The position numbers were made by a program, and so were the translations under genes. Below, one piece after another: positions 44,307 to 54,100 of a DNA stretch of 64,000 nucleotides. Location: contig CALUHO010000008.1 in NCBI GenBank assembly GCA_944320465.1, positions 1 through 64,000 of the forward strand. Reading direction: 5' to 3'. The notes beneath the pieces are model-generated. The model was not told where the DNA came from and made no database searches. It saw only the letters and a list, made by a program, of their open reading frames with translations. The DNA comes from an uncultured Bacteroidales bacterium (GTDB taxonomy: Bacteria > Bacteroidota > Bacteroidia > Bacteroidales > P3). Numbering within the stretch: the stretch's first letter is position 1; each line of letters opens with the position of its first letter.

Positions 44307-45281
44307 CTACTCGTCTCCATCCACCAGACCTTCCATTTCTTTCAAGGCCGCCTGCGCCTCGGCCGCCAACTTATCGGGATTGGCATCCGCCCCCGGCCTG
44401 CGCTTGGACACATCGTACCCGAAACGTTGCAGCAAGCGGTCGTCGTTGCGCCAGTTCTTGAGTACCTTGACCCGCAAGTCCAGAAATACCTTCTTGCCGA
44501 TGAACCGCTCGAATTCCTTGCGGGCGTTCGTCCCGACCCGTTTCAATGCCTCCCCGCCCTTTCCGATCAGAATTCCTTTCTGGCTGTCCTTCTCCACGTA
44601 AATCACTGCACCGATACGGTCCAGATTGGGCATTTCTTTGTAATCCTCCACCTCCACCTGCACCGAATAGGGAATTTCCTGCTTGTATTGCAGAAGTATG
44701 TGCTTGCGTATGGTCTCGGCCGCGAAAAAACGGAGATTCCGGTCGGAAAGCTCGTCCTTGGGGTAATAAGCCGGACCTTCGGGAAGTTTTTCAAGTATGG
44801 CATCCAAGACCCGTTGGATCTGGAACTTGTACAAAGCCGAAATAGGAATCACTTCAGCCTGCGGGAGTTTCTCCTGCCAGTAGGAAATCTTCTGCACGGC
44901 ATCCTCCTGGGTCACCGTATCAATCTTGTTGATCAACAGGATTATCGGAGTCCCTGTCTTCTGCACCCGTTCTATGATGGCCGGGTTTTTGAAATCCTCG
45001 CCCACATCGGTTATCAAAATAAAGACATCAGCCTCGTCCACGCTATTCTCTATGCTTTTGAGCATGCTTTCCTGCAACCTGTAATGCGGGTTGAGGATGC
45101 CCGGCGTGTCGGAGAACACGATCTGGTAATCGGGCCCGTTGAGAATGCCGAGCACCTTCTCGCGCGTGGTCTGCGCCTTGGGCGATGTGATAGACAGTTC
45201 CTCGCCCAGCAAGGCGTTCATCAAGGTGGATTTCCCTGCATTGGGATTCCCGATAATCGTTACAAATCCTGATTTATGCAT
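44307..45281 (-). CDS. era: GTPase Era
   Basis: 324 residues from the ATG at 45281; the upstream in-frame ATG at 45299 adds only six residues before the conserved start HKSGFVTIIG. Era binds 16S rRNA and assists 30S maturation. G1 is GNPNAGKST (11-19), the G2 region is KAQTTREKVLGI, G3 is DTPGI, G4 is NKID. The C-terminal KH domain has GILIGKGGEALKRVGTNARK. A short acidic tail (AALKEMEGLVDGDE) closes it. It lies just upstream of the serine hydrolase gene. Confidence 0.97.
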   Translation of the reverse strand: MHKSGFVTIIGNPNAGKSTLMNALLGEELSITSPKAQTTREKVLGILNGPDYQIVFSDTPGILNPHYRLQESMLKSIENSVDEADVFILITDVGEDFKNPAIIERVQKTGTPIILLINKIDTVTQEDAVQKISYWQEKLPQAEVIPISALYKFQIQRVLDAILEKLPEGPAYYPKDELSDRNLRFFAAETIRKHILLQYKQEIPYSVQVEVEDYKEMPNLDRIGAVIYVEKDSQKGILIGKGGEALKRVGTNARKEFERFIGKKVFLDLRVKVLKNWRNDDRLLQRFGYDVSKRRPGADANPDKLAAEAQAALKEMEGLVDGDE

Positions 45282-45341
45282 AATATTTCCTCTTAGCATG
45301 TTTAGTCGGCCAGGTTCCCGCGACCCGCCTTGATCCCGTCC

Positions 45342-46205
45342 TCAAGATCCTGCCCGGCTCGCCGGCAAAGGCTCCAGCCCCTTCGCGCTCAGACCGCCTG
45401 CGTCATCCCGCCGCTCCTTCTTCTGCTGGCGGAACCAAATCATGATGTTGCGCAAATAGGCGACCCAGCCGAACGACTGGCCCAAGATCAGGACAGGGTC
45501 GCTGCGCACTATCCCGTAAGCCATGATAGTGCTGGCGCCAAGCAAGCTCAGTAACCAGAAACCGACAGGCAGAACGGACTCTCCATGCCGGCAAGAATAG
45601 ATGATCTGGTACACGAACCTCAGTGTGAACACAATCTGTCCCAACGACCCGAATACCAGAAGCCACGCCGGAATGTCGGGATTGCGGAACAAGGAACCGA
45701 AGAAGCGGTCGGCATCGCGGAAACAGAAAAGCAAAGCGATGACCGGAGTCAGAGCCAAGACCCAACGCAGCACCTTGGGCAACGGCTGCCAGATTTTCTT
45801 GGCCCTGAGATTCCACATATAAATATAGTAAGTGATGATCTGCCCCAAGATAATGGAAAAATCCTCCCGGAACCATCCGTAAAGCGTCAGAAGCCAAGCC
45901 CCGGCTATGCTCAATATCCAGTAGACCTTAGGGCTTTGGACCTTATGCGTCCGCTCCGAGATGAGCCATTGCAGCAACAGGCGGGCAGAAAACAAAAGCT
46001 GGGCTATCAAGCCTATCAGATAAATCCCTATGTTTTCCTGCTCCAGCATCTTCTGGAACCATTGGCAAAGCCAGTCCCACAAAGAGCCTCCAGCACCCGC
46101 TGCCGCGTCCGCCGCCGTCACGGTACCGGACAGAGACCAGGCCGGATCCGATAATCGCCGAGCCGTGTCGGCCATCTGCGTTCCTATCGACAACAAAAAC
46201 GACAT
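45342..46205 (-). CDS. Membrane protein with two LAB_N (lipid-A-synthase N-terminal) domains
   Basis: 287 residues. Two tandem copies of the lipid-A-disaccharide synthase N-terminal membrane domain (LAB_N) are visible: about 60-130 (GLIAQLLFSARLLLQWLISE ... IILGQIITYYIYMWNLR) and about 170-255 (GSLGQIVFTLRFVYQIIYS ... LILGQSFGWVAYLRNIMIW). No glycosyltransferase domain is attached, so it is a stand-alone LAB_N protein of the inner membrane. The start is uncertain because the first 45 residues are not hydrophobic. It is divergent from the adjacent GT2 and ArnT-like genes, a common grouping for lipid-linked sugar modification. Confidence 0.85.
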   Translation of the reverse strand: MSFLLSIGTQMADTARRLSDPAWSLSGTVTAADAAAGAGGSLWDWLCQWFQKMLEQENIGIYLIGLIAQLLFSARLLLQWLISERTHKVQSPKVYWILSIAGAWLLTLYGWFREDFSIILGQIITYYIYMWNLRAKKIWQPLPKVLRWVLALTPVIALLFCFRDADRFFGSLFRNPDIPAWLLVFGSLGQIVFTLRFVYQIIYSCRHGESVLPVGFWLLSLLGASTIMAYGIVRSDPVLILGQSFGWVAYLRNIMIWFRQQKKERRDDAGGLSAKGLEPLPASRAGS

Positions 46206-46385
46206 CCTTCTTCAATTTGGCAAGCGATTCCTCCAGCCGCATGGCAAAGGAACACTCAGGACAGCATCTTCCTCCCCGATGGAACCCACCCTGCCCTGAT
46301 GACATCGAACGCGCGAAATTAAACTTCCCGCCGGATTTTCCCAAAAGTTTTCCGCCACGGATGCAAGAAATAGTAGCAAAAAAAG

Positions 46386-46393
46386 TACTTTTG
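46386..46393 (+). promoter_or_regulatory. Candidate -7 box for the glycosyltransferase operon
   Basis: TACTTTTG matches TAnnTTTG and lies 96 nt before the GT2 start. A 44-bp mini-element with duplicated TTGAA sits between them. No -33 TTTG is clear. Confidence 0.45.
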
Positions 46394-46403
46394 CCTATTT
46401 GAA

Positions 46404-46447
46404 CCTAAACCGAGCCATCAGGCTCGCCGGGCCTGAACCGGTTTGGG
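46404..46447. repeat. 44-bp mini-derivative of element A with TTGAA duplication
   Basis: It begins CCTAAACCG and ends CGGTTTGGG (imperfect inverted ends of the element A type). It is flanked by TTGAA at 46399-46403 and 46448-46452, the same duplication as element A copy 2. It lacks the structured core and lies in the 5' leader of the GT2 gene. Confidence 0.6.
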
Positions 46448-46488
46448 TTGAACTCGTCCCGCCACGGGCGGTTTGCAGTTTTTGCCCT

Positions 46489-47301
46489 ATGAACCAGACA
46501 CAGAACTACGAATTCACCATTGTCGTCCCCGTCTTCAATGAAGAAGACTGCATGGATGCCCTCTGCCGGAAACTGGAAGAATACCTGCCCACGGCCCTTT
46601 GCAAATCCTGCGTGCTCTTTGTCAACGATGGTTCCACCGACAAGAGCCTGGAAAAGATCCAGTCGGCCTGCCAGTCGCATCCCGGCTTCTTCTACCTTTC
46701 CTACAACAAGAACTCAGGCAAGAGCGCCGCGCTCAAAGCCGGATTCGATGCTTGTTTCTCGGAATATATAGGCTATATCGATGCCGACCTCCAGACCTTG
46801 CCCGAAGACTTCAACACCCTTTTGGAATACCGCAAGGAGTACACCTTGGTAGCAGGCATCCGGATGAACCGCCAGGACACCCGTTCCAAGAAGATACAAT
46901 CCAAAATCGGGAACGCGTTCCGACGCAGCATGACCCATGACGGAGCCATCGACACCGGTTGCCCGCTCAAGGTCATGCGGACCGACGCGGCCAAGAAAAT
47001 GCCGTTCTTCACCGGCATGCACCGTTTCATCCAAGCCCTGATTCTCTTGCAGGAAGGCACAGCCAAGCAAATCCGCGTCCCCTCCTACGCCCGTGTGGCC
47101 GGGGTGTCCAAATACAGCATGTGGAACCGTTTGGCAGGCCCTTTCCTCGACTGCCTGGCCCTGCGCTGGATGCGGAAAAATTACATCAACTACCATGTGT
47201 CAAATACGGATTTGGTTCCCGTCTACCCGACCGGATGGACGGAAGCGGATCCAAACACCGGATCGGGTCCCGACGCAGAAAAAAACGCAAACCAGGATTA
47301 A
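46489..47301 (+). CDS. Family 2 glycosyltransferase (polyprenyl-phosphate sugar synthase-like)
   Basis: 270 residues from the ATG at 46489. The GT-A motifs are FTIVVPVFNEEDCMDALCRK (about 9-28), LFVNDGSTDKSLE and the DxD-type segment YIDADLQTLPEDF; later GCPLKVMRTDAAKKMPFF. This pattern fits dolichol/undecaprenyl-phosphate hexose or ArnC-like synthases, which load a sugar on a lipid carrier. No C-terminal membrane helix is visible. An ArnT-like gene starts 54 bp downstream on the same strand, so GT2 probably supplies the lipid-linked donor for it. Confidence 0.9.
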   Translation: MNQTQNYEFTIVVPVFNEEDCMDALCRKLEEYLPTALCKSCVLFVNDGSTDKSLEKIQSACQSHPGFFYLSYNKNSGKSAALKAGFDACFSEYIGYIDADLQTLPEDFNTLLEYRKEYTLVAGIRMNRQDTRSKKIQSKIGNAFRRSMTHDGAIDTGCPLKVMRTDAAKKMPFFTGMHRFIQALILLQEGTAKQIRVPSYARVAGVSKYSMWNRLAGPFLDCLALRWMRKNYINYHVSNTDLVPVYPTGWTEADPNTGSGPDAEKNANQD

Positions 47302-47354
47302 CCGCCTGGCAAACCGGCCCCAAAACAAAAACCTCTAAAACCCCAATACCCCGC

Positions 47355-48959
47355 ATGATGGCTGCCCATTCCACCCCCTTGATGCGAACCATCGAAAAAT
47401 ACCTGCCTCTCATTGCCATCGTGGCATTCCTCCCGATCATGATTTTGCGGGATGCCTCGGTTTCCAACGAACTCCGCTACTTGAGCATCGCCGACGAAGC
47501 CCTGCGCAACGGGGATATCTTCACCTTTACCAACAACGGCGAGCCTTACGCCGACAAACCGCCTCTCTACCTTTGGATCGTGATGCTGGGGAAACTCATT
47601 TTCGGGCAGCACCATATGTGGTTCATTACCCTTTTCTCCCTCATCCCGGCCCTGGTCACGATGCGGGTAATGCGTGACTGGCTGGTCAAAGCCTGCCCCC
47701 TCCCTGACAAAGGATGGATCCTGACATCCCAGCTGATGCTGCTCACTTGCGGCCTGTTCCTGGGCCTCAACGTCTTTGCCAGAATGGACACCTTGATGAC
47801 CATGTTCATCGTGCTGGCCTTGCATACGTTCTTCAAGATGTTCCGGGGCGAGGGGAATTTCAGAAGGCAGAGCTTCCTGTTCGGGCTTTACACATTCCTG
47901 GCAATCTTCACCAAAGGCCCGGTAGGCATCCTGATGCCTCTTCTCTGCCCCCTCGTATTCCTTGCATACAAACGGGAGACCCGCTCGTTTTTCCACTACT
48001 GGAACTGGAGGATGTTCCTGACAGTGGCAGTCCTTTGCGGCGCATGGTTCCTCTGCGTGTACATGGAAGACCGCGGCACGGACTACCTGGAGAACCTCCT
48101 GTTCCATCAGACGGCAGGCCGGGCGGTGGATGCCTTCCATCACAAAAAGCCGTTTTACTTCTACCTGATCCAGATATGGCCCAACCTTGCCCCCTACAGC
48201 CTCTTGCTGGTCGGCATCGTGGTTTCCGGAATGATCAAGCACCGCCTGACCTCCGATACCGAGCATTTCTGGAACACGATCATTTGGACTACCTTCATCA
48301 TGCTGTCTGTAGTAAGCGGGAAATTAGGAGTCTACCTGGCTCCTATCGTGCCGTTCTTCGTGTTCCTGACGGCAGCTCTGATCCGGAAATTCCAATGGAA
48401 CGGCTGGATTGCGGCCTCGGCGGCGGTTCCCGCCGGAATCATGGCCCTGGCCCTCCCCGCCTTGCTCGGCATCGCTCTCTTTACCGACCTGTCCTATCTC
48501 GGGCAGCCCTTCTTCTACATTGCAGCAGGCATCTTCAGCATAGCAGGAATCCTGGCCCTTGTAAGCCTGTTCAAGCAGCGGAACCTGCGCAAAGCGCTGA
48601 ACACCATAGGCTTCTCCATCCTTATCGGAGCTTTTGCGGGAGGCTTCTCCGTCCCGGCCATCAATCCTTGGATCGGTTATCGGGATCTCTGCGAGAAAGC
48701 GGTGAGAATCAAGGAAGAAAAGGGATTGGAGCATTTCTACTCCATCTATCTGAGACGTTCGGAAAACACCGATGTGTTCCTCGGGGAAGATATCCGGCAG
48801 CTCGACAACAGCCAGGATGCCGTGAAGCAATTGGAAAAATTGCAGAATACGGTTCTGATGCTGCCCGAACGGCATATAAGAAAGCGACCCGGACTGAAGC
48901 AGTACCTGCAAGAGAAAGAAAACCACGCAGTAGGACCTTACATAATCGTAGTTTTATAA
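47355..48959 (+). CDS. ArnT-like family 39/83 glycosyltransferase
   Basis: 534 residues from the ATG at 47355 (or 47358). The N-terminal luminal loop motif LRDASVSNELRYLSIADEALRNG and NGEPYADKPPLYLW are typical of ArnT/PMT-type lipid-linked sugar transferases. About ten to twelve hydrophobic helices follow (for example FLFGLYTFLAIFTKGPVGILM, TFIMLSVVSGKLGVYLAPIVPFFVFL). The C-terminal soluble part carries EDIRQLDNSQDAVKQLEKLQ. It should transfer a sugar from a polyprenyl-phosphate donor to an envelope acceptor such as lipid A. The TPR-LuxR gene starts at the next base after its stop. Confidence 0.9.
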   Translation: MMAAHSTPLMRTIEKYLPLIAIVAFLPIMILRDASVSNELRYLSIADEALRNGDIFTFTNNGEPYADKPPLYLWIVMLGKLIFGQHHMWFITLFSLIPALVTMRVMRDWLVKACPLPDKGWILTSQLMLLTCGLFLGLNVFARMDTLMTMFIVLALHTFFKMFRGEGNFRRQSFLFGLYTFLAIFTKGPVGILMPLLCPLVFLAYKRETRSFFHYWNWRMFLTVAVLCGAWFLCVYMEDRGTDYLENLLFHQTAGRAVDAFHHKKPFYFYLIQIWPNLAPYSLLLVGIVVSGMIKHRLTSDTEHFWNTIIWTTFIMLSVVSGKLGVYLAPIVPFFVFLTAALIRKFQWNGWIAASAAVPAGIMALALPALLGIALFTDLSYLGQPFFYIAAGIFSIAGILALVSLFKQRNLRKALNTIGFSILIGAFAGGFSVPAINPWIGYRDLCEKAVRIKEEKGLEHFYSIYLRRSENTDVFLGEDIRQLDNSQDAVKQLEKLQNTVLMLPERHIRKRPGLKQYLQEKENHAVGPYIIVVL

Positions 48960-50804
48960 ATGCCGATGATTCTTGCCGATGCCCTCCGGGACAAAAGAAA
49001 CTTCCATGCTGGCAGAAACGCCAAAAACCTTTGGGCAGGCATGGCTTTTTTTTGCCTGTTCTTTTCCTTGGCCTCCGCGCAGGACTGGGATATGCAAAGA
49101 ACCCGGCTGCAAGCAAGGACCGACTACTTCCGCCATAAGATAGATGACTCGTCCACAGAACCTTGGCTCAAGATTCCGTGCTACGACTCCTTGGTCTCCC
49201 TCTACGGCCAGCTTCACGACCGCCAGAAACAGCACGAGGTGCGGAAAGAGCAAATCGCATTCCTCAAGCAGCAAGGCTATTTCTCCCAAGCCATCCAGAT
49301 AAGCCAGGACATCCTCGCCTTGATGGATACCCAAGTGCTCGCAGACAGCCTTGACATTGTTTACCGATCCGAAATCCTGCTCTCCTTAGGCATCTTGCTC
49401 TCGCACGCAGGCATGTACCAGGAAAGCGTAGCCGCATTCATGGAGCTTCTCCGCAACCCGGCGCCCGGCTGGATCCACCTGCAGGCCCATTCGTACCTCG
49501 GCTATATCTATATGCAGAAAGGACAGCTGGAACAGTCCATGGAGCATCATGCCCAAGCCCGGAAAATCTTCTATTCCTTGCCCCAGGACGACCCTGGGAC
49601 CCAAGCGCAGCGCGGTATCCTGTTCAACCATCTGGCCAGCTGGTATTATGCCAAGGCGCAATACGACTCAGCCATCCACTACCTGAAGGAAGTGGTAGTG
49701 AAAGGCTCTCCGGACGAAGAACACCAGAAACTCCTGCTCTACAACAACATGGGGCTGATTTACATGCTGCTGGACGAAACCCCCATAGCCGATGAATACT
49801 TGCACCAGGCCTTGTCCCTGGCCCGCGCACAGAAGAACGCCTACATGGAAACGGTTTCCCTGCAGAACATCGCCTTCCTGCAGATGCAGTCCGGACAATT
49901 GGACAAAGCCGGAAAGACTTACCTCCAAGCCATTTCCTTAGCGCAGAAGATGGACTTCAAAGACCTGCTCTCCTCTTTGATGATTGCCTATTCCGATATC
50001 CTCTTCCAAACGGGAAGATACCAGGAATTCAAGGATTACTACACTGCCGGCATCGAGAAAAGAGACTCCTTGAGCGGCGTCATGAGCCAGATCCAGCTCG
50101 ACTACCTGACAGCCAAATACGAAAACTACAAGATGGCCTCCGACAAGAAGATGCTGGAACAGGACCTCTACATGACAAACCTTTCCAACCAGCGCCGTGG
50201 CATCATCCTAGCCATTGCCGCCTTCCTGATAACCAGCCTGCTCATCTACATAGCCAATATGTTCAAACGACTGAGGATGAAGAATAAGGAAGTCAACCGC
50301 CTCAACGATTACGTCCAAAAGACCAAGCTACTGCAAGAAGAAGGCATCGACAACCTGGAGTCTTCCATCGAAAGCAAGAACAGGGAACTTGCCGCTCGCT
50401 CGTTATACCTGGTCCGAGTCAACGACACATTGAAGGAAGTCCGCAAAGAGATGGAAAAAATCCGCAGCTGCAGAAGCCCGGAAGAAAAAGATCTCATGCT
50501 GCAAAATCTGGAAAAAAGCCTGGCCCAGTTTGACGGGAACGTGAATGGATGGCAAGATTTCCGTTTCTATTTTGAACAGATACACAAGGATTTCTATACG
50601 CAGCTAACCTCTCATGCACCGGACATGTCACCGGTGGAGCAGAGGCTCTGCGCCCTCTTGGCATCGAATCTCACACCCAAGGAAATAGCTGAAATAACCA
50701 ACCGGTCGCCCCGCACCGTCGAGACCATGATTTACCGCATCCGCAAGAAACTGGGCCTGGCATCGGATGTGAAGATTCCGCTGTACTTGCAGAAATTCTT
50801 GTAA
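48960..50804 (+). CDS. Membrane-bound TPR-LuxR transcriptional regulator
   Basis: 614 residues from the ATG at 48960, immediately after the ArnT-like stop; an ATG at 49041 (M28) is also possible. An N-terminal hydrophobic signal (LWAGMAFFCLFFSLASAQ) precedes TPR repeats (about 90-350). One membrane helix lies at about 414-434 (RGIILAIAAFLITSLLIYIA), then a coiled coil (435-530) and a LuxR-type helix-turn-helix (MSPVEQRLCALLASNLTPKE and SPRTVETMIYRIRKKLGL, about 556-602). The layout puts the TPRs in the periplasm and the HTH in the cytoplasm, a one-component sensor. It directly precedes three T9SS adhesin genes. Confidence 0.85.
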   Translation: MPMILADALRDKRNFHAGRNAKNLWAGMAFFCLFFSLASAQDWDMQRTRLQARTDYFRHKIDDSSTEPWLKIPCYDSLVSLYGQLHDRQKQHEVRKEQIAFLKQQGYFSQAIQISQDILALMDTQVLADSLDIVYRSEILLSLGILLSHAGMYQESVAAFMELLRNPAPGWIHLQAHSYLGYIYMQKGQLEQSMEHHAQARKIFYSLPQDDPGTQAQRGILFNHLASWYYAKAQYDSAIHYLKEVVVKGSPDEEHQKLLLYNNMGLIYMLLDETPIADEYLHQALSLARAQKNAYMETVSLQNIAFLQMQSGQLDKAGKTYLQAISLAQKMDFKDLLSSLMIAYSDILFQTGRYQEFKDYYTAGIEKRDSLSGVMSQIQLDYLTAKYENYKMASDKKMLEQDLYMTNLSNQRRGIILAIAAFLITSLLIYIANMFKRLRMKNKEVNRLNDYVQKTKLLQEEGIDNLESSIESKNRELAARSLYLVRVNDTLKEVRKEMEKIRSCRSPEEKDLMLQNLEKSLAQFDGNVNGWQDFRFYFEQIHKDFYTQLTSHAPDMSPVEQRLCALLASNLTPKEIAEITNRSPRTVETMIYRIRKKLGLASDVKIPLYLQKFL

Positions 50805-51150
50805 AACCTCCGTCTTAAGGTGCTGATGCCATGCAGTCCGAGATGCCGTTCCAAGCTGCGTTTTCCAGCCTTCCTTTTACGATTCCCATCTCTGAGATAG
50901 CATCCCCTTCCCGATAAATACAATTATTATCCAACACGTTATACTTGTATCGTATTTTTAGCGTGATACGTTTTTCCAAAATCGTAATTATGCCGTAGAA
51001 AGAAAAAGAAAACTCCTCCGTACTTTAGCTTCGTACGAAACGGAAAATCCACCAAGACTCCGGAACATCAGGAAGCCGTCTGAAACTTTTGCCAGAACCG
51101 CCCATACGCCGCTGTACCGGCCGGAAAGGAAACAAACCAAATCCAACAAT
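50805..51150. other. Intergenic region before the adhesin cluster
   Basis: About 345 bp with no gene. A short imperfect inverted repeat GTATC...GATAC (50947-50951 and 50965-50969) lies 180 bp before the first adhesin. It could hold a regulator site and the adhesin promoter; no clean TAnnTTTG box is seen (TACTTTAG at about 51019 is closest). Confidence 0.4.
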
Positions 51151-54100
51151 ATGAAAAAGTTATTGTATGCATTAGGAATCTCTCTTCTCTGCCATGGCAG
51201 CATACTTGCCCAGAACGAGGGATTTTTCTGTGATTTCAACACCGCGGAATCGATGAATCAATGGTCAATCACCGATGCCAACAAAGACAACCTGACATGG
51301 GAATGGAGGGAAGACATAGGCATGGGCGAACCCAAAGGCTGCGTCCGCATCCTCGACACCGATGAAGAAAGAGGCAACGACTACCTGACACTTTCAAGCC
51401 CGGTGTCCCTGTCTGCCGGAGAAAACCATTTCTGCTTCTACCTTTCCACAAGGACAAAAGGGTATGACGAAGACTTCGAGATACTTTACGGCACATCCGC
51501 AGAACCCAAGGAGATGGAAGTACTCGCCACCTACGCTGATTACAACGCAGAACCGGGTTTCCGTTTCTTCAGCATCCCCGTCACCCTGCCGGAAGCCGGC
51601 GATTACTATTTCTCATTCCATTGCATTACCGACCCCATCGGTTCGGGCATGCAAATCGACAACGTGACCATCGGGCAAGGCCCGTTCCGCGGCATCCCGG
51701 ACCTGGCCATTGCCAATGTGGAGCTTCCTGTTTCCTCCTGCAGCCTCGGGACCGCGGAAAGCATTGCCGTGACCGTAGCCAACCAGGGCAATGAAGCCAT
51801 CACCGAGTTCGAACTCACTTACACGTTGAACAACGGTACTCCGGTAAGCGAACGCTTCACCGACACCATTGCTTTCGAAAGCAGCAAGACCGTCTATTTC
51901 TCCCAGAAAGCGGACCTTTCCGAGGGCAGGACCCACATCGTGCAAGTGAACGGCTCCGTGCTGAAGCCCGACGGGGAAAGCGCTGAAGAAAACACCGGCA
52001 ACAACAGCGGCAACGACACCACCGTCCACTACGGCAGCCCTGCCGAGCTTCCCTTCGCCACGGACTTCGGCTCCGGCAACGCCGGAGACTGGGATTCGCC
52101 CAACGGTACCTGGAGCCACGATGCCAGCCAGCAAGCCTGCCATGCCTTGGCCGATTCGGTCATGACATCGCGGTGCGTCGAACTCAAGGAAGGAGAGAAT
52201 TACATCCTCTCCATGAGCTACAAAGCCGGCCAAATGTCATACTACACAGAAAGATATGCCGACTTTCAAATCCGGTACGGCCTTTCCGGCACCCCGGTGT
52301 CTGAATGGGATATCATCGCCGACTTCGAGGAAGAGTACACTCACGAGACCTTCGCCACCTACGAATCCTTCTTCACGCCCGAAGCAGACGGCACATACAG
52401 CTTTGCCGTCGTACCCGTGGCCACGGAAGCCACGCTCTACTTGAAAAGCATCACAATCAACAATCTCAGAGAATACGACATCCGGCCCAACGATTTCACC
52501 CTGTACAGCAAGGTGCCTGCGGAACATGCCAAAGAAGGCACATCCGCCTATGTGAGCATCGAAAACCGGGGCAGGCAGCCTATCGACACGGCCATCATCA
52601 CCATCAAGTCCGGAGAGACAATCCTGGCCACCTCCTACGCATCTCTTTCCGAAGCCGATACAGCCGTCATGAATATGGAAATGACCATTCCCGATGCTAT
52701 CATCGGCACAACCATGGACATCACGGTGGAAACATCCATCAAAGGGCATGAAGACGAATATCCAGAAGACAACCGCCTGACACGACGGATGGAAATCTCC
52801 GACGATGTGCTGGCTTTCGACCATGTGACAGACAATATGTACACCGAACTCTACGCTATCGGGCATCCCGAAGGAAGGGCAATCCCCATGGGGCTTCCCA
52901 TGTCGATTGCCAAAGCCGACACCTTGACCGGATTCTCCGTGGGCTGGGTGCAGAGCATCGCTACCGATATCGACTTTGCCATCTACCGGTGGGATGACGC
53001 CACCGAGACGCTGGGCGAGGAAGTGTTCTCCATCACCCGGACAAAAAGCGGGAGCAGCGGGCAGGAAGACTACTCCATTCCGGCCGTCCTGCTCGAAGCA
53101 GGTTCCTACATGTTCACCGTTGCCTTCGACGGCCTCTGCCTGGTAATCGACAAAACAGAAGGCGGCCGGTTCTATTCCATCATCAACGGCGTTTGCCACC
53201 GCCAGACCTCTTTCTACGGATCGCCTTCCCTGCGTGCCATCTTCGGCCACGGCAAAACTCCCAGGACACACGACGTGGAGCTGAGCGCCATCAGCCAGCC
53301 CGTAGAAGAAGGCCCGTTCACGGCGAACCAGACCATCACCGCCTGCATCCAGAACAACGGCAGCGAGATAGCCCAAGGCAGCCTCCATTTGATGATAGAC
53401 AAAACCGCCATAGGCAGCAAAGCCTTCTACCTGGAACCCTACCAATCCACGGAGATTTCCTTCTCCGGAGACCTCTCCACCCCGGGGCAAGAGTACTCGC
53501 TCATGGCCTACACCGTCATGGACAACGATGAAGATCCCGGCAACGACACTTGCCAGAAGATTGTACGGTGTTCCGAGATAGCCGATCCCTACGTGCTGAA
53601 CTTTGAAGAATGCCTCGACTTCTCCACCTCCGGTTTCAATCCGCTATGGACTACCGTAGACCGCGACGGGGCGTACACCTACACCATTGAAGAGACTTCC
53701 TTCCCCGGCATGGGCGAACCCATGGCTTTCATGGCCTTCAACCCCAGCCTGACCGAACCAGCCATGACCGATTATGGCATGAGCCCCTACGAAGGCGACC
53801 GGTTCGGGGCTTGCTTCGCCAATGCCGAAGAAAGCATGACCAACAACGACTGGCTGATTTCGCCCAAGCTGAAAATGGGGCAGGATGCAAAGATGAGCTT
53901 CTTCGTGAAAGCTTACGACCCTCAATACATTGAAGAATACTATGTGCTCGTATCAGGCGAAAGCGACAATCCCGACGACTTCCAACGGATAGGAGGCATC
54001 CGGCAAGCCCCTGCCACATGGGAGGAAGTTACGGTAGACCTCTCAAGCTACGCCGGCAAAGAAATCTACATCGCCATCAACTGCGTCTCTTACAATGCCT

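Noticed and set aside
43359..45272. 637-codon plus-strand frame over the serine hydrolase and era
   Set aside because: It crosses two real genes and has no coherent domain.
52237..53490. 417-codon minus-strand frame over adhesin 1
   Set aside because: Same kind of antisense shadow as over adhesin 3.
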